Shown: piece after piece, positions 9,341 through 21,242 of the stretch
How positions within the stretch are numbered: the first letter of the stretch is position 1
Layout: each line of letters starts with the position of its first letter
Assembly: GCA_950295325.1 (NCBI GenBank)
Contig: OX485807.1
Coordinates: 16,333,001-16,397,000 of the forward strand
From: Polytrichum commune
Taxonomy: Eukaryota; Streptophyta; Polytrichopsida; Polytrichales; Polytrichaceae
Direction of reading: 5' to 3'
DNA length: 64,000 bases
Made by a program: the position numbers and the translations under genes
Notes under the pieces: model-generated
What the model was told of the DNA's origin: nothing
The model's database searches: none
Seen by the model: only the letters and a program-made list of their open reading frames with translations

Positions 9341-11559
9341 TTCTTTCTGATTGAACACATTCAAACTGATTATCTTCCATCTCTAGCCAGATGAGTCCGA
9401 TTTCAGAGAATATATTATTGGGAGGTGAAAAACAAGAGGAATTCTGAAAGGAAGGCATTCCTTTAATTTGACTGAAAACTTCTTTCTTGACTGAGATCAT
9501 TCATGGGTCTGCACTAAGAGAGCAAGAGTGGAGACAAAAAAAATTTGTATATCGTTACACTCAAAGCAAATTGCATACTTGGTAAACCAAAAGGTGGGCA
9601 TGCTTCTGGGAGAATACTGTGTAAACTAGGATGTTGCAGCATTTCCACTTATTGAAAAAACATGGAAGAGAATTTGGAAAAGCTCAAAATTGGATCCGAA
9701 AGTTGGGGCTCAGTTAGATTCAGAGCTATGCCTTCAATAAGTGAGGGCAATAGGAAGAACGTTTTTGGCTTAGAAGCTACGTTCCCTGCAGATAGAGAAA
9801 TGCTGATGCTCTTACAGTAGTCTTCTCTTAATTCCATGTTCTATGTTCAAGTTTTAGAGCCAGTTGAGGGCAAATAAATCTGCCTGGAATGTGGAAATTG
9901 ATCATTCATCAGAAAAAAGAGTTTTGAGGGAGTTTTATTCCAATATTCAAGTTGCTGAGCACATTTGTTGAATCTATCACAATCCTCAACTGGTTCAGCT
10001 GCAACTAGATTTGAAGATTAACTAAAATTTAAGGGTTTGCAAAGGTTGATCATGATCATACATGTTGGAAGTGGAAGAGTACTAATGCTGGTCTCAATGT
10101 GGGTTTGCCTCAGGAGGATATAATTGGAGGTAAGTATAATATGGAAATTTAACCTTTTGCAGCTGCCAAATCATCTCTGGTCAGGATTGCTAGTAGACAA
10201 GACATCAGTTTCTTATCCATGAGCTCAACTTGTGTATTGTTCTTCAGTATAAAAGATTGCTTCATTTGTTTGTAAACAATATTCCTCGCCTATACAAATA
10301 TCTCATTTTGGCTCTTGCTGCATGTTTGTTTGTCTTCTATTTCATTCTTGTTCTGAATCTCTCCTTTTGCTTGCATTACATTGAGACTGTAACACTATAA
10401 TTTCTCGTTTGACTAGTGTCTCTTGTGGTACTTATTTTACTGAGAACCTCGTTAGTTAAAAGGAATGGGAGGCCAAAGCAAAGGAAGCAATGGAACGGGA
10501 GGCCAAAGCGAAGGAAGGGTTGGCCAACTCGGATGATTAGTTGGTCAAATTGATGGAATGTAAGGCCAGAACGAAGGAAGAGTCCAAATTGCAGGATGCC
10601 ATATGCAAGATGGAATCTGCTAAGTTGGAGCCCAACTTGATGGTAGATGAACAGACCATGCCCACCAGAGCTGTGCTGTCTGGTAGCTTCTATTGCTGCC
10701 TTCCGCAATTTGAGTTATTAGGTAAGGCAGCTTGCCTTGGCACCATATATCTATAAGCAAAATTCCTCATTACCCACCGATTAGGGTAAAGAGGGCCTTC
10801 TCTTTGGAGGTCCTTGCCAAACTAATTTGAAAACATTTGCATGGCCAAGACCTCCAGAAAGATGCCCTCTAGAACTTTACCAGTAGACAATAAGCAATTT
10901 TGGTTTCAAACAGAACAAGGATATTATCATACCCTTCAAGGTCTCAAAAGTCGATCATAACAACAACAAAAATTGGAGGGAATGGTGATAACGAAAGAAA
11001 CCAACCTGCTCCCTCTCCAACCACAGAGGCTAGACTGTACACTGACGGTCAAAGAGTGAGTGACCATGTTATTACTCATCCCAGGCTCCATCACTCATCT
11101 GCCAAGGCCAACAAGGTGACAATATTTCCATGAGTGCCACTCTGCAAGTATATGCCAAGTTTAGTGTGGCATTAAAATTGACAACTTACGAATAAGCATT
11201 TGATTTAGTGTGGCATTCAATTGGTGTGCCATGTTTCATTAGAGTATTCTTCATAACTTGTTATGGAGCACCAAATATGTGCAACACCCTCTCTGGTGGC
11301 CACCCAGTAGTTGCAAGACAATTAATGTGGGTGAATGGTGAATGATGTGGGGCAGACTAAATCAAATGTTTAGCGTAGCAGGTCATATTTTTAGGACTGC
11401 ATATTGGTTCTGATATGGTGTTACATTGTCTTATTAACAGGGAAAGTTAACTACCATCAAAAAGTACCTGTCAGGAGAGCAACTCTGGCAAAAAGAAAAG
11501 GGGTTAAGATATTAAAATGCTTACATTTCTCATCTTAGATAAGCTCTGTAATAAGTCAT
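9341..11559. other. Possibly transcribed or decayed coding segment, unidentified
   Basis: The base composition is less AT-rich than the neighbouring repeats. On the plus strand, about 10455-10755 can be read as a Lys/Glu/Ala-rich stretch (E-W-E-A-K-A-K-E-A then M-E-R-E-A-K-A-K-E) broken by a stop, followed by a 71-codon open stretch from 10541. Another open stretch runs 10900-11133. I cannot link these into a gene or recognise a family. They may be remnants of a broken gene or downstream transcribed DNA beyond RAD51D. Confidence 0.2.
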
Positions 11560-14500
11560 CTAGCTGTCTGGGCTTTCCTTCAAAGGCTTCAAACCTGTTC
11601 TGGTGATTCGGAAAGCCACCAGACTGTTACAAGCCTGCACATGACCCAACCAAGTTTTGCACAGATAAGGGAATGTGAAAACACCTTAAAAGTCTGCTAT
11701 GTGCAACTCCTGAAGCCTACCTATGTGTGACCTACTGGCACTCATGCTGATAAAAATTCTCTCCTTTCAAAGCTTTTGAATGTAGAACCATAGACCATTT
11801 GACTGCCACCATCATCCCATCATTGACATGCTCAATTTAGAACACTCCACTCAACAAGTATAAACTGCATGAGAGGTAACTTCAAAATTGGCTCAACGTG
11901 GGATGTAATAGAGCCTTACTATTGATGTATGTTTCATTACTGAAGCCTGACACACATCACTGATGGGGTCTCGTTCTAAAAGCAACCGAACATGGGGCAT
12001 AGACTTCCAACTCTCCCCAAGAGCAGGCTTTGGTTGGCCACCTTCACCACCCACAGTGTGATTTGTAATCTGCGAGATATTCAGCAGAGTGGATTCAATT
12101 GCACCGTGACATATCGTGAATGATGTCAACATCAATCTAAAGTTCACAAGTTGCCAAAGTGGGACCTACACTTTTCTGTCAAAGAATTTAACAAGGAAAA
12201 GAGAAAACACACCTGTCAAGGCAAGTTATTAATTACAAAAATGTAAAGAAAGCTTGGAAATGAGAAAGACAAAACCTTTGCTTACCAATACAGCAAGATG
12301 ATTCTCGAGTGCAAGCTTTTTCAGTGCAATACCCATGCTCACCATCAAAGCATGACCTGTTGAAAACAACAGGAGGGTTAGTGAACTCAATATAGTGCTT
12401 TCATCTCCTCATCAACATGATATGTGAACTCACCAGGAGGTATATTAGAATCTAAAGTCGTGACAATATTGATGTACCTTGATTGTGATTCCCACCAAGA
12501 ATAGGTGAGATGACTGATGATGCACTATCTACAATGATAAGACGCATGTGCTTATACTTCTCTTCACCCTGCAGACAACAATTCACATGTGGATTCCTTG
12601 TTGCAACTCACAGGTTAGATATGTGACCATCTGTGCTTTAGCTAGAGATTTTCATTTTTATTTGTATCATAATTGTTCAAGAACACTATCATACAAATAC
12701 AACACTCAACACTAGGTGAAATAATGAACAGATGAGGATTTTGGAAGTCAAACTCTATAGAGTCACATAAACAATGCTATCCCTGTGCATAATCTGGTCA
12801 TTAAGGGTTTACTCAGGATTTTCTATTGAGAATATATACCAGGGAACCACACTTTAGATGTCCAAAGACTTGCAAGTGGTACAACTGGACAGTTCTTGAG
12901 GATTGGACATACCTGAAATTGGTCACCAATGCTCACATGAAGCTGATGAAGAAGAGAGAGCATGGAAAAAATGTCGAAGACATTATAGTGCACAATGCCC
13001 TTCATGGCCTTAGTGATTTCCGCGGCAGCTCCTGCCCGCTGCTACCCCACTACCCAAATTTATCACCCAAAACCCTTATCTGTAACCTGAATTCTTGCTC
13101 CCACCAAGCAAAAAAAGAGTACCTCCTATTCGCATTGCATTTTTGCGAGGATAAATAGAAAAACTGGAAGACAAGAGATGTAATATCGGACCTCACTTTG
13201 TGTAACCTGGACAAGGCTAAAGAACACCTCATTGAGATCATGAGAGTGCTTAAAGGGGTGTGCAACATACTGGAATTCCATCATGTGCAGCTACAAGTCC
13301 ACCCAACATATGGGAAAGCCTTGTTGATGAGAACGAATGGCATGTGTCTACATAAGCCACCATTGATTGACAATAGTATGCTACACTGGCTGCCACTTGC
13401 ATACATACCTGCACATATGGGTCATATAAAATATCTTCAACTGGCAACAGAAAGAAGAAGCTTGACACACTTGCTCTTCAGAATGGCAGATGCCTGGTTA
13501 AATATCAACCGCCAACAGAAAGAAGAAGATTGACACACTTACTTGTGTTTTACCCGATGATGAGCTTCCCACCAATTCTGTCACAGTGCCTTCGCGAAGA
13601 CCTCCATGTAGCAGCCTATCCAAACTGCAAAGGGAAAATATTGTATTAACACCATCTCTGGAGTGAAGAATTGATAAAATCCAGAATTTAAGTATGATTC
13701 TGAGCGTACTGTATGTTCCTATATTCTAGTTACAATAGGAATTCTGGTCTTATGAGGTCAGTCAATAAAAATCATATATGATGCATGTTGTCATTCTGGT
13801 AGAGCATTTTGACCCTATACAAAGGCTCGAACCTGAATGCTGCAGTAACTTTAGTGAAGTTAGCAGGTCGTAGTGGATGACTTCTCACTAATCCCATGAT
13901 GGAGGTATGTTCTGCTATATGAAAATACTCTATTGCAAGGGCACTGACAATTTTTATCACTTTAGCTTGAATGGTTCGTTATGGATAAATCTATGATAAT
14001 GCATGGATATAAAATCATGACACAGTGTAGATCCATCCCATTACCAACAGTCAAGTGCTGTTGCGTTGTGATTTAAGCATGAGGATTTGAAAAGCACCTC
14101 CCACGATAGGGAGAACATCAGTCAACAAGGAAAGGGCTGGAAACAAGCCCTTGGACTACCTCTCACAACCAGTGGGTAGATACTGAATGCCCAAATCCTG
14201 CAATTCCTGAAGCATAACAGCACTTGTCCGGAAACCCCAAGATTGCTGCTCCAAATAGTGCAGTATCTCTGTGACCGCCTACACATAAATAACAAACAAT
14301 GTCAACATGCACTGCACTGGTGAAAGGTAACTATATCCAAAGCAATCACAACAGAAGAAGGGCTGGAGAATCATGATTCCCTCACAGATGTTTATATTTC
14401 ACGTACACACGAATCATAAAGACTACTCAGAATTGACATCATGTAATAATGTGTAAATGGAGGGGTAGTTCAACAAAGTCAGTTCTAAAAAGATGAGATG

Positions 14501-15549
14501 CACCTTTCTCTGGGCACCATTTCCGGTTGCTTCCAATCTTGATATATCTCCTGCCAAGAGAAAATCCTCAACTGCAACCAAAAAAGTCTAATACTTTCAG
14601 TCACAAAATATGCATCTGTGCATAACTCGAAGAGATCCACTCTAAGCTTACAAGTCAGTTTATCCAGACCTTGACTGACTAAAAAGATGAATCGTTTTCT
14701 AGGACCATGGGATCGCAGGGGTGCGCATGATGTACATGTCAGAAATCTTACAATAAAAGCGAACTTCTGTAACGCATATCTATACGCAGAGAGCTTGATT
14801 TAAAGCAATGTGGGCCGTATGTGGTGGCTCTTCTTAATCGGACACCTACATTTGACTGGTATACACCAACAAAACATGTATTCAGATGAGATTGGATTAT
14901 GTGCTCAAATATTTAGGCCTCGGTCTAGGTTGAATTGTTGACACAATTGGGAGGGCTATGTGATCCTTTAAAGAGACATAGAATCTCCACCTTAACTTTT
15001 CATAGCTTTTTGCATTTCAACTCCATTTCTCTTGACATGACAATTTTAGTTAATCTGGTCGGATGAGGTAATTCCCATCTGATCCAACAATCAGGACTCT
15101 CTATGGAATTGGAAGTGCCCCAATACCTCACTTGTAGTTTCCGGGTCGCTTCCAAGAGATCCAGAGGACATTAGATATAAAAAAAAATCACGAATTAAAA
15201 TTCCAGAACGTGGAATATGCGCAACATCAATACCTAGTAATGGGGAAATTAGGATTCATAAACGCTTCCTAAACAACCTATACATACATTCTGCCCAAAA
15301 CATACCCCGCACATCAAACCGTGACTGACTGACTGACTGAACAAAGTGCACAGCTTCCAGAAAATCCCTCAAGAGCTTTCGAGCTCTTTTCCTTCAATTC
15401 CAATGACCATGCATCACAAGATTGAACTAAAATTAAGAAGGATAAAAGCATTTTGTCTGTTACGTGTAGGTACCTGAGAGTATGCCGTGCGCAGAGAAGG
15501 AGTCGAGGACGTCAGGCGTAAGCGAAGGCAATCCCAAGGTGGCCAACAT
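11560..15549 (-). CDS. RAD51D: DNA repair protein RAD51D (RAD51 paralog), ten exons
   Basis: RAD51D is a RAD51-paralog ATPase. In plants and animals it works with XRCC2, RAD51B and RAD51C (the BCDX2 complex) in homologous recombination in the nucleus. Exons, 5' to 3' on the minus strand: 15549-15474, 14571-14504, 14278-14160, 13624-13543, 13408-13271, 13038-12913, 12568-12478, 12356-12286, 12069-11920, 11634-11560. All junctions are GT-AG, all phases close, and the total is 996 nt for 331 residues, close to the plant family length. Visible motifs are Walker [10 protein letters not shown] (residues 107-115), Walker B R-L-I-I-V-D-S (Asp217), the plant RAD51D stretch SPILGG, and [11 protein letters not shown] followed by [18 protein letters not shown] (about 258-290). 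The start is the first in-frame ATG after a GC-rich leader. The least certain boundary is the acceptor at 13038; a nearby AG at 13031 would break the frame. The C-terminus after KHTSI is poorly conserved. Confidence 0.93.
13442..13540 (-). repeat. Direct repeat inside RAD51D intron 4 next to the 5' splice site
   Basis: The phrase CAACAGAAAGAAGAAG, then TTGACACACTT, occurs twice, near 13443-13471 and 13512-13540 on the plus strand. The second copy adjoins the real donor (GTAAG on the minus strand). In the other copy the same place reads GCAAG, so it lacks the GT. Confidence 0.5.
14885..15115. repeat. Dispersed repeat F, copy in RAD51D intron 1
   Basis: The stretch with GATTATGTGCTCAAATAT, then CTAGGTTGAATTGTTGACAC, resembles 38505-38720 and, more weakly, 46745-46870. 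The copies are diverged and the ends are not defined. Confidence 0.4.
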
Positions 15550-15685
15550 AGGCATTGTTAAAGCTCAAAGCTGTAAGCCTAACGGAGAATTGTGACACAT
15601 CCCCCAAGTTCCGATGAGCGACATGCCGCTTTGAAAAGATTAAGGAGGGTTTAAGAAGGGCTTGCCGCTCTTGGCGGGGAAATAA
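15550..15685 (-). promoter_or_regulatory. RAD51D leader and proximal promoter
   Basis: Only about 136 bp separate the RAD51D start codon from the edge of the Harbinger-like element H1. On the minus strand it contains TTTCCCCGCC close to that edge. This resembles the E2F site (TTTSSCGC) but has one extra C, so it is only a weak candidate. No TATA box is evident. Confidence 0.25.
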
Positions 15686-16187
15686 TAAGGGCCACGTCGC
15701 ACACGAGACTGAGAGCCCAAGAAAAGTACACTTCAAGCACTCTCGTTGGTGGAAAAGGCGGAGCCGGTCCGAGTTCGCTTCACACTATGCTTGAGGGACC
15801 AACGGAGTATGTGAATGCAAGATGGATGTAAAGTCTACATGCATACTTACATGCCATCGAATGGATCATTTTTCATGGTCATTTGGATTATTTTCAAAAA
15901 CCATTTCTTGGAGTTAGGCCTAACACAAAATTGGGAGACCATGGCACTCTGAATGCTCACAACCGTTGATTTATTCTATTTTATCATGCGTGAGGACCCG
16001 CATGAGTAGAAATTCATTGAAATAGCATTTGGTTGAAGGTCTGGTCACATATGACTTTACACTACACTTGAGGATCTGTGACCACACTACATGGTTTTGG
16101 AGGTGTCTTGGGACAGCCTTTGGACACTTTCTTTTGGGCTTTCACAATTTCATGGTCATGGCTCTTGGCTCGTGTGTGAAGTGGCCC
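15686..16187. mobile_element. Harbinger/Tourist-like MITE, copy H1
   Basis: The left end GGGCCACGTCGCACACGAG mirrors the right end: the reverse complement reads GGGCCACTTCACACACGAG. TAA flanks both sides (15683-15685 and 16188-16190), as expected for PIF/Harbinger insertions. The internal 502 bp aligns over its whole length with H2 (28225-28722), for example CAAGATGGATGTAAAGTCTA in both. It lies just upstream of RAD51D. Confidence 0.85.
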
Positions 16188-16239
16188 TAATTTAATATAA
16201 TATGGTGTCACCTATGTTCTCCTAAATCCAACTCGGGAC

Positions 16240-16460
16240 AAACAGGTGCATGCGTGGTGCATTTTTACTTCCAATGGAATAAGAAACAATAAAAACATTA
16301 CCAAAATTGATGGAGGAAGAAAGTGTGAGCATTTGAAATTCGAATACATGCTCCCAACACATTGGGAAACAAGCTTCCTAGAAGCCTTGCAGATAATCCA
16401 TTGCTATAGCCAACCATAGCCATTCCCCATTTCCATTGCCCATGTCCTTTTGGTTTACAA
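16240..16460 (+). repeat. Decayed duplicate of the NDC1 upstream region
   Basis: The order of short matches is the same as in 16730-17010: ATTTTTACTTCCAATGGAAT, AAATTCGAATACATGCTCCC, GAAGCCTTG, CATAGCCA. The NDC1-proximal copy is less decayed. A small inverted-repeat element (16513-16682) lies between the copies. Confidence 0.5.
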
Positions 16461-16512
16461 TCAATTTTAGGTTTACATTTTAGTGTGTCCTCCTCTCAGC
16501 CTTCTCCCATAA

Positions 16513-16682
16513 CATTATTAAACAGTGTGCGTTCCTATATGTGGGCCCAAATAATATAACCACGGGATGCCCCAACCCAGTGCAAGGAGACTCATATTAA
16601 GTCTGAATGTGCACTAGGTTAGCACATCCCATGGTTATATTCTCAAGGCCCACATGAATGAACGCACACTTTTGTAATAATG
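16513..16682. mobile_element. Small foldback MITE with ~57-bp inverted repeats
   Basis: The left arm CATTATTAAACAGTGTGCGT (continuing to CCACGGGATG) matches the reverse complement of the right arm, CATTATTACAAAAGTGTGCG to CCATGGGATG. The element is 170 bp, non-coding, and lies between RAD51D and NDC1. Confidence 0.7.
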
Positions 16683-16729
16683 TTTTGTTTAAGCCCAATT
16701 TTGAGATAAGGGTTTATGCATTCCAATTG

Positions 16730-17765
16730 GCATGGCATGTGTGATACATTTTTACTTTCAATGGAATTCATCGCTATTCAAATCAAAAGCAAAACACGCA
16801 ATAAAGTAATATAAACAGATGTGCCAGAGTACGCCTACTAGTAAGGTGTGAACACGTGAAATTTGAAAACCTGCTCCCACCGTACTTATGGGAACGCGTT
16901 CCCAGAGTTCCCTTTGAAGCCTTGAGCTCCTTAGGCTTGCTGTTCAAGCGCTCTTTGGTTGCTGTCCACCATTGCAGGCAGCCCATCGCCATAGCCAGCC
17001 ACAGCCAACCGCAGTGACCGCGCTCCCAGGCTGAACCCAACTCCAATTCATCACCACTCCTTCTCTCCCACTCGCTCCGTGCAAGTTCTTCGCTTTTTTC
17101 TTGGTTTTTTTTGTTTTGGTTTTTTTGTTTTTGTTTTTCCAACTTCGGTGTGCGTGCTCGGCTGCATTAATAACTTCCTTTGGAATTAGGGTTTATGTCC
17201 CTCCGGCTGTGATGGGAGTGATGATTGAGTCATCACATCACATGGCTATGATCTGGAAGACGTGCCTGTGATGTGATTGAGTTGGTGAGGTATGATTTTC
17301 TGAGGCTTTGCGGGGTTTTGCTGGCATTCTCGAGCAGCATTAGGGGCTGCCGGTTTCTGTTTTCTTCACATACATGTTGTGAGGGTTTAGCTTTTTAATA
17401 GAATTTTGGTCAGAACAGACATACAGCCTTGCCGGGAATTGGTTACAATAATCGTCCATTTCCTTTCCTTCCTTGCCAGCTTATGAATGGTTACGAATGA
17501 CCCTGGACATCCACTGATTCTTTGGCATATAGCTTCCGGAATTCAGTGGGGAAGAATTCCCTCCGTTCCTTAAGGGTGGCTTCCTTAAACCTACTAAAGC
17601 TGAACGTTTGCCTTAGCATCCTGGACAATGGTGTCTAATGGGTTGGGGTCGTATAGTACTATACTTCAGGAGTTGGAATCTTTTTGTTAACTTTTCAGAC
17701 ATAGGATTTTTCCTGTTTACGTGAGGGTTCATTTGGGTAGACCTAAGTTTTGAATTTAGGATTCC
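16730..17765 (+). promoter_or_regulatory. NDC1 upstream region and probable 5' UTR
   Basis: This is the DNA between the duplicated segment and the NDC1 start codon. It includes a CT/T-rich stretch at about 17085-17130 of the kind common near plant transcription starts. The minus-strand open frame across it is low-complexity and not credible as a gene. The transcription start and any leader intron cannot be placed. Confidence 0.3.
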
Positions 17766-20700
17766 ATGGCTCCAAGCCTTGGCCGAGAGGTGGAGACTAT
17801 GAGGTGGCTGCGGTGTATGATATGGCAAACATCGGTTTCAACCACACTGTGGTTCTTCTGGCAAATCGTTTTCTACAGCAAATCTGAATCTTCTTACTTC
17901 AGATTCCTGCCCTCAGTATGGACATTAGCACGTTTCCTCACTTTCCAAGCTTCTCAGCTTTTGTTCCTTGTTGGGAACTTTTTTGTGACAAGTTGTCAAG
18001 AGAAAGAGGTGGCTTCCCTGGTGGATTTAGTCTCGGGTGTGTGGAAGCTTGGTTGTAACCTTGTGGTGGGGTCTTCTTGGGAGCCTGGAGCTGCACGACA
18101 ACTGTCATTAAAGATCAGTGCGACACGAGATCAGATCATCTTCACATTCTTGTGTGGGATATCTGGGTTTCTGTCCCTCATGGCCCTCGCATCCACGCAG
18201 CTGGAGCCATCTGGAACAGTAGACATTGGTATTCGAGGGGCTGCACTTGGCCTTGGTTATGCATGCTTGCATTTCTACCAGAAGAAGGGAGTTCTCTCCT
18301 TTCCCATTATTCAGGTATTGCATCTCTGACTTTTCTGCCATTCTTTTTGGAGCATTCTACTCGAGGTTCAATTGCAACAGGAATCTATATGATAGATTGC
18401 AGAATATAGCCAAATTCAAAGTCACAGAGTTCCATGTCTAATTGATGTTGTAAGCTTGTGTGCTTATATACATTTCTTGTCTGTAATAGAAGAAGAGATA
18501 ACTTCGATGTTACCACCGGTGTGAATTATGATGTTGCTTCATCTTCACGTTCATCCAAGTCTAAATGTAATCTCGAAACGGTCATCACAAGAATTAGAGG
18601 ACCTCCAAAGGCTATCGCCTCCTTTCAGGGGTGAACACCTTGAATGGACGTGGACATGCCGGCCCACACCTATTTCCCCCAAGGGAAACCCTAGGTTCCC
18701 AATGGTTGGTTGAAAATATCCAATTCACCTGGATATCCCCACTATGACTGAGTGGACTATAGGTGGTAGGGTGCACCAGAAATGAAGTGCTATGAAGGTC
18801 ACCTATCTATCCGAGTACTTTTGTGGCATTGGGTGGCTTAACCTTGGAGTTGCCATGGGATCCGAGTTAAGGCCTTGGGCTCAACCCACCCTCATTATCT
18901 GCCATTTTCTTTTGGAGCATTCTACTCGGAGTTTAATTGCAAGCAGGAATTTAGGTGTAAATATTCAGAATGCAACCAAAATCAACGTTATAGTGTTCCA
19001 TGTTTAAGTGATGTTGTAAGCTTGTGTGTTTATGTATGGTACTTGTCTGTAACCTTTGTAGACTTCACGTTTGTGCAGGTTACATCCTGTAAGATTTATG
19101 TTGTTCACTAACATATTATATTTGTTTATGTATGTATCGCAGCGGAATTTCTACTACAGCCTGAAAATGGGGAGCTCCCAGGTGCTCATGACAAGTATGA
19201 AGCTGACTGTTGTTATAGTACCTGTTTCAGAAGTTTTTGTGGGCGTGTTTGGTGGTGAGAGAAAGCACTCAGTTTATGAAATATTGGCTAGTGGCTTCTC
19301 GTCATTTCTCTGGCATCAGGTTGTGTTTGTTTGTGGTGCAATATGTACAACTGTCTGTTGGGAGCTCTGCCATCACTTGATTCAGGTACGAATTACTTGA
19401 ACTCATGCATCTCTCTCTGTCGGATTCATTCAGTCATTTTGGTGGCAATAGCATTCCATTCTCAGTTATGGTTGATACAGCTGCTGATTCCAGCAGATTA
19501 TTCAACCCAGGTGGTTTTGATTGTACAAAATGTGCTTGTAGGCAGTTTTGATAGCATTTCATGGTTTTTCTCCGAATTCATGTAGGTTTCTGTTTCATTT
19601 GGATGATATTTACCTTTTACTCTCTGGTGCTTCAATATGAACTTAACCAGCGCATTTTGCACCTGTTGAATCTCTTGTCGTGTAACTTATGATTAAAAGG
19701 TTCACAAGTGTCATGCAATTAGCTTAGAACCTATTTTGGTACTGATTGTCCACCATATTGTTCTTTGTATGAGAGTCTGGTCTGATGTATATTTCACATA
19801 ACATGCAGACTATTCATGGTATATTGCATTGGTGTGTAGGGCATCTGCATTTGCATAGATCTTCTTCTTAAAATGGTATTTGGTTTCAGGTGATTCAAAC
19901 AAGGCGGCATGTATTTGCCCCTCCTCTAGGCTCTACAGCAGCAGAAACACAGCCCAGCGAGCAGCTCCTGTTGACATTGGAGGAGGCTGATAATCGCTCA
20001 CTTATTCAGCACCTTGCATACCTTGACGTATGCATTGTTGCAGAAAGCAATGTAGACACGTGGCGCAGAACTGCATTGTTTGAGGAGTCAGGGGAGACCT
20101 ATAAGCGAGTTATTGGTGCATGTCTGGGGCCACTTGACAATCTCACAATGCGGCTTGTTAAGGGTTTGGAAATATTTGAATCCAAGTCAGGGGACTTTTT
20201 GAAGCAACAAATGCAATTACCTGGACTGGATAAGAAATTTGAAGGTGGGAGTATCAAAGAGATTTTTAAGGACTCCCAGGTAAAGGTCTCTAACCTGAAG
20301 TGGGGAATATATGGATATAACCAGGTGGCAGTTGCTAATGTTGGTCCTGACAATATGAATTTCACAGAGATGTTTAATTGTCATAGTGTATGCTGCTCAC
20401 AGAGAGCAGATAGAATTCATATGGATGTCAGTTGTTATTTTCTAAAGTTCACCATCTGCCACTTACATGTTCAGAATCAGTCAACACTGCGTGTTTGATA
20501 TCCTCTTCGCTTGCATTATATCCATGAAGAGTACAAAGGTTGTCAGAAAGTAACAGAGGGCATCATGTTGCTCAAAGTCATATTTTGAAGGAGGTGCCCA
20601 CAACCTCATCAGAGATGGCAGTTCCAATGTTTTAGTAGACGATGTGTTCATGCTTGCACCACTTTTCAGTTTGTGCATTTAGTCTCACAAAATCATCAAC

Positions 20701-21242
20701 TTGGGTGGAATTTCCTAATGTGCTTGAGTTTGCTTGTCTTGTACCAGATTTGTGCTTGGTGTGCAAGAACAGCAGCATCTTTGACAGCAAGCTCCCGACT
20801 TGAGGATAGATATGGCGTTGCCCAACTAAGTGGGTGCAACAAGTTTGTGCTCTCGTCTCTGTTATCCTGCCTTTTGGTGGTTGAAGTCTACCTTGGACGC
20901 AGAAGCAATGCAAAAGGAGGAGGAGGCTTCGTTGGTCCAAACAGCATAAAGTGGACTGTTCCTTCACAAGGGCCTGTTGTGGAAGTTACGAGACGCAAGG
21001 GCTTTCCTTTTGGGAAAGGCTCTGTGATGCACAAGAAGGCCTATGCTCTTGCTGATGTTCTTCGCACTTCAGTGTACCAGATAACTGCAGCTTTCGGGGA
21101 AGAGATGGTAGTGGGTTCTGTGGGTGGGAAGGGTGTTACAATAGCAGAGCGGGATTGGTTGAATGAAAAGTCGCCTTTGTACGGGACTCATGAAATGCAT
21201 CTCCAAAAACTTAGCTTGTTCCTCGAGTACAGAGTCAGTTAA
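17766..21242 (+). CDS. NDC1: Nuclear pore transmembrane nucleoporin NDC1, four exons
   Basis: NDC1 is a multi-pass nuclear-envelope protein that anchors the nuclear pore complex. Exons are 17766-18314, 19143-19385, 19890-20279 and 20748-21242. Every junction is GT-AG in phase 0, and the total is 1677 nt for 558 residues, near the usual plant length. The N-terminal half has about six hydrophobic segments, including W-F-F-W-Q-I-V-F-Y, FTFLCGISGFLSLMALAS and VVFVCGAICTTVCWELCHHL. The cytosolic or pore-facing half begins VIQTRRHVFAPPLGS and carries SLIQHLAYLD, then ESGETYKRVIG, the plant Ndc1/Nup-family pattern. The protein ends LQKLSLFLEYRVS. The ATG at 17766 is the first in frame and leads straight into the first membrane segment. 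Intron 1 holds repeated DNA (see 18336-19052). Homology is from recall of the plant family, not a search. Confidence 0.88.
18336..18486 (+). repeat. 150-bp direct repeat, left copy, NDC1 intron 1
   Basis: This runs from TGCCATTCTTTTTGGAGCAT to CTTGTCTGTAA and is repeated at 18900-19052 at about 80% identity by eye. Together the two copies bracket the dispersed element E1. Both begin TGCC preceded by TC. Confidence 0.65.
18507..18893 (+). mobile_element. Dispersed element E, copy E1 (NDC1 intron 1)
   Basis: About 390 bp that aligns along its whole length with E2 at 56564-56940 in the histone deacetylase intron. Shared phrases include GTGAATTATG, TGTTGCTTCATCTT, AAGTTAAGGCCTTGGG in variant form, and GGCTTAACCTTGGAGTTGCC. 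Both copies are in sense orientation within introns. Non-coding, type uncertain. Confidence 0.65.
18900..19052 (+). repeat. 150-bp direct repeat, right copy, NDC1 intron 1
   Basis: Partner of 18336-18486: TGCCATTTTCTTTTGGAGCA to CTTGTCTGTAA. The DR-E1-DR layout (about 717 bp) could be a miniature LTR retrotransposon, or an older intron duplication into which E1 inserted. Confidence 0.65.

Noticed and set aside
16783-17142. 119-codon minus-strand open frame upstream of NDC1
   Set aside because: The start is Lys/Gln low complexity caused by a T-rich tract. It overlaps the likely NDC1 leader and the duplicated upstream segment.
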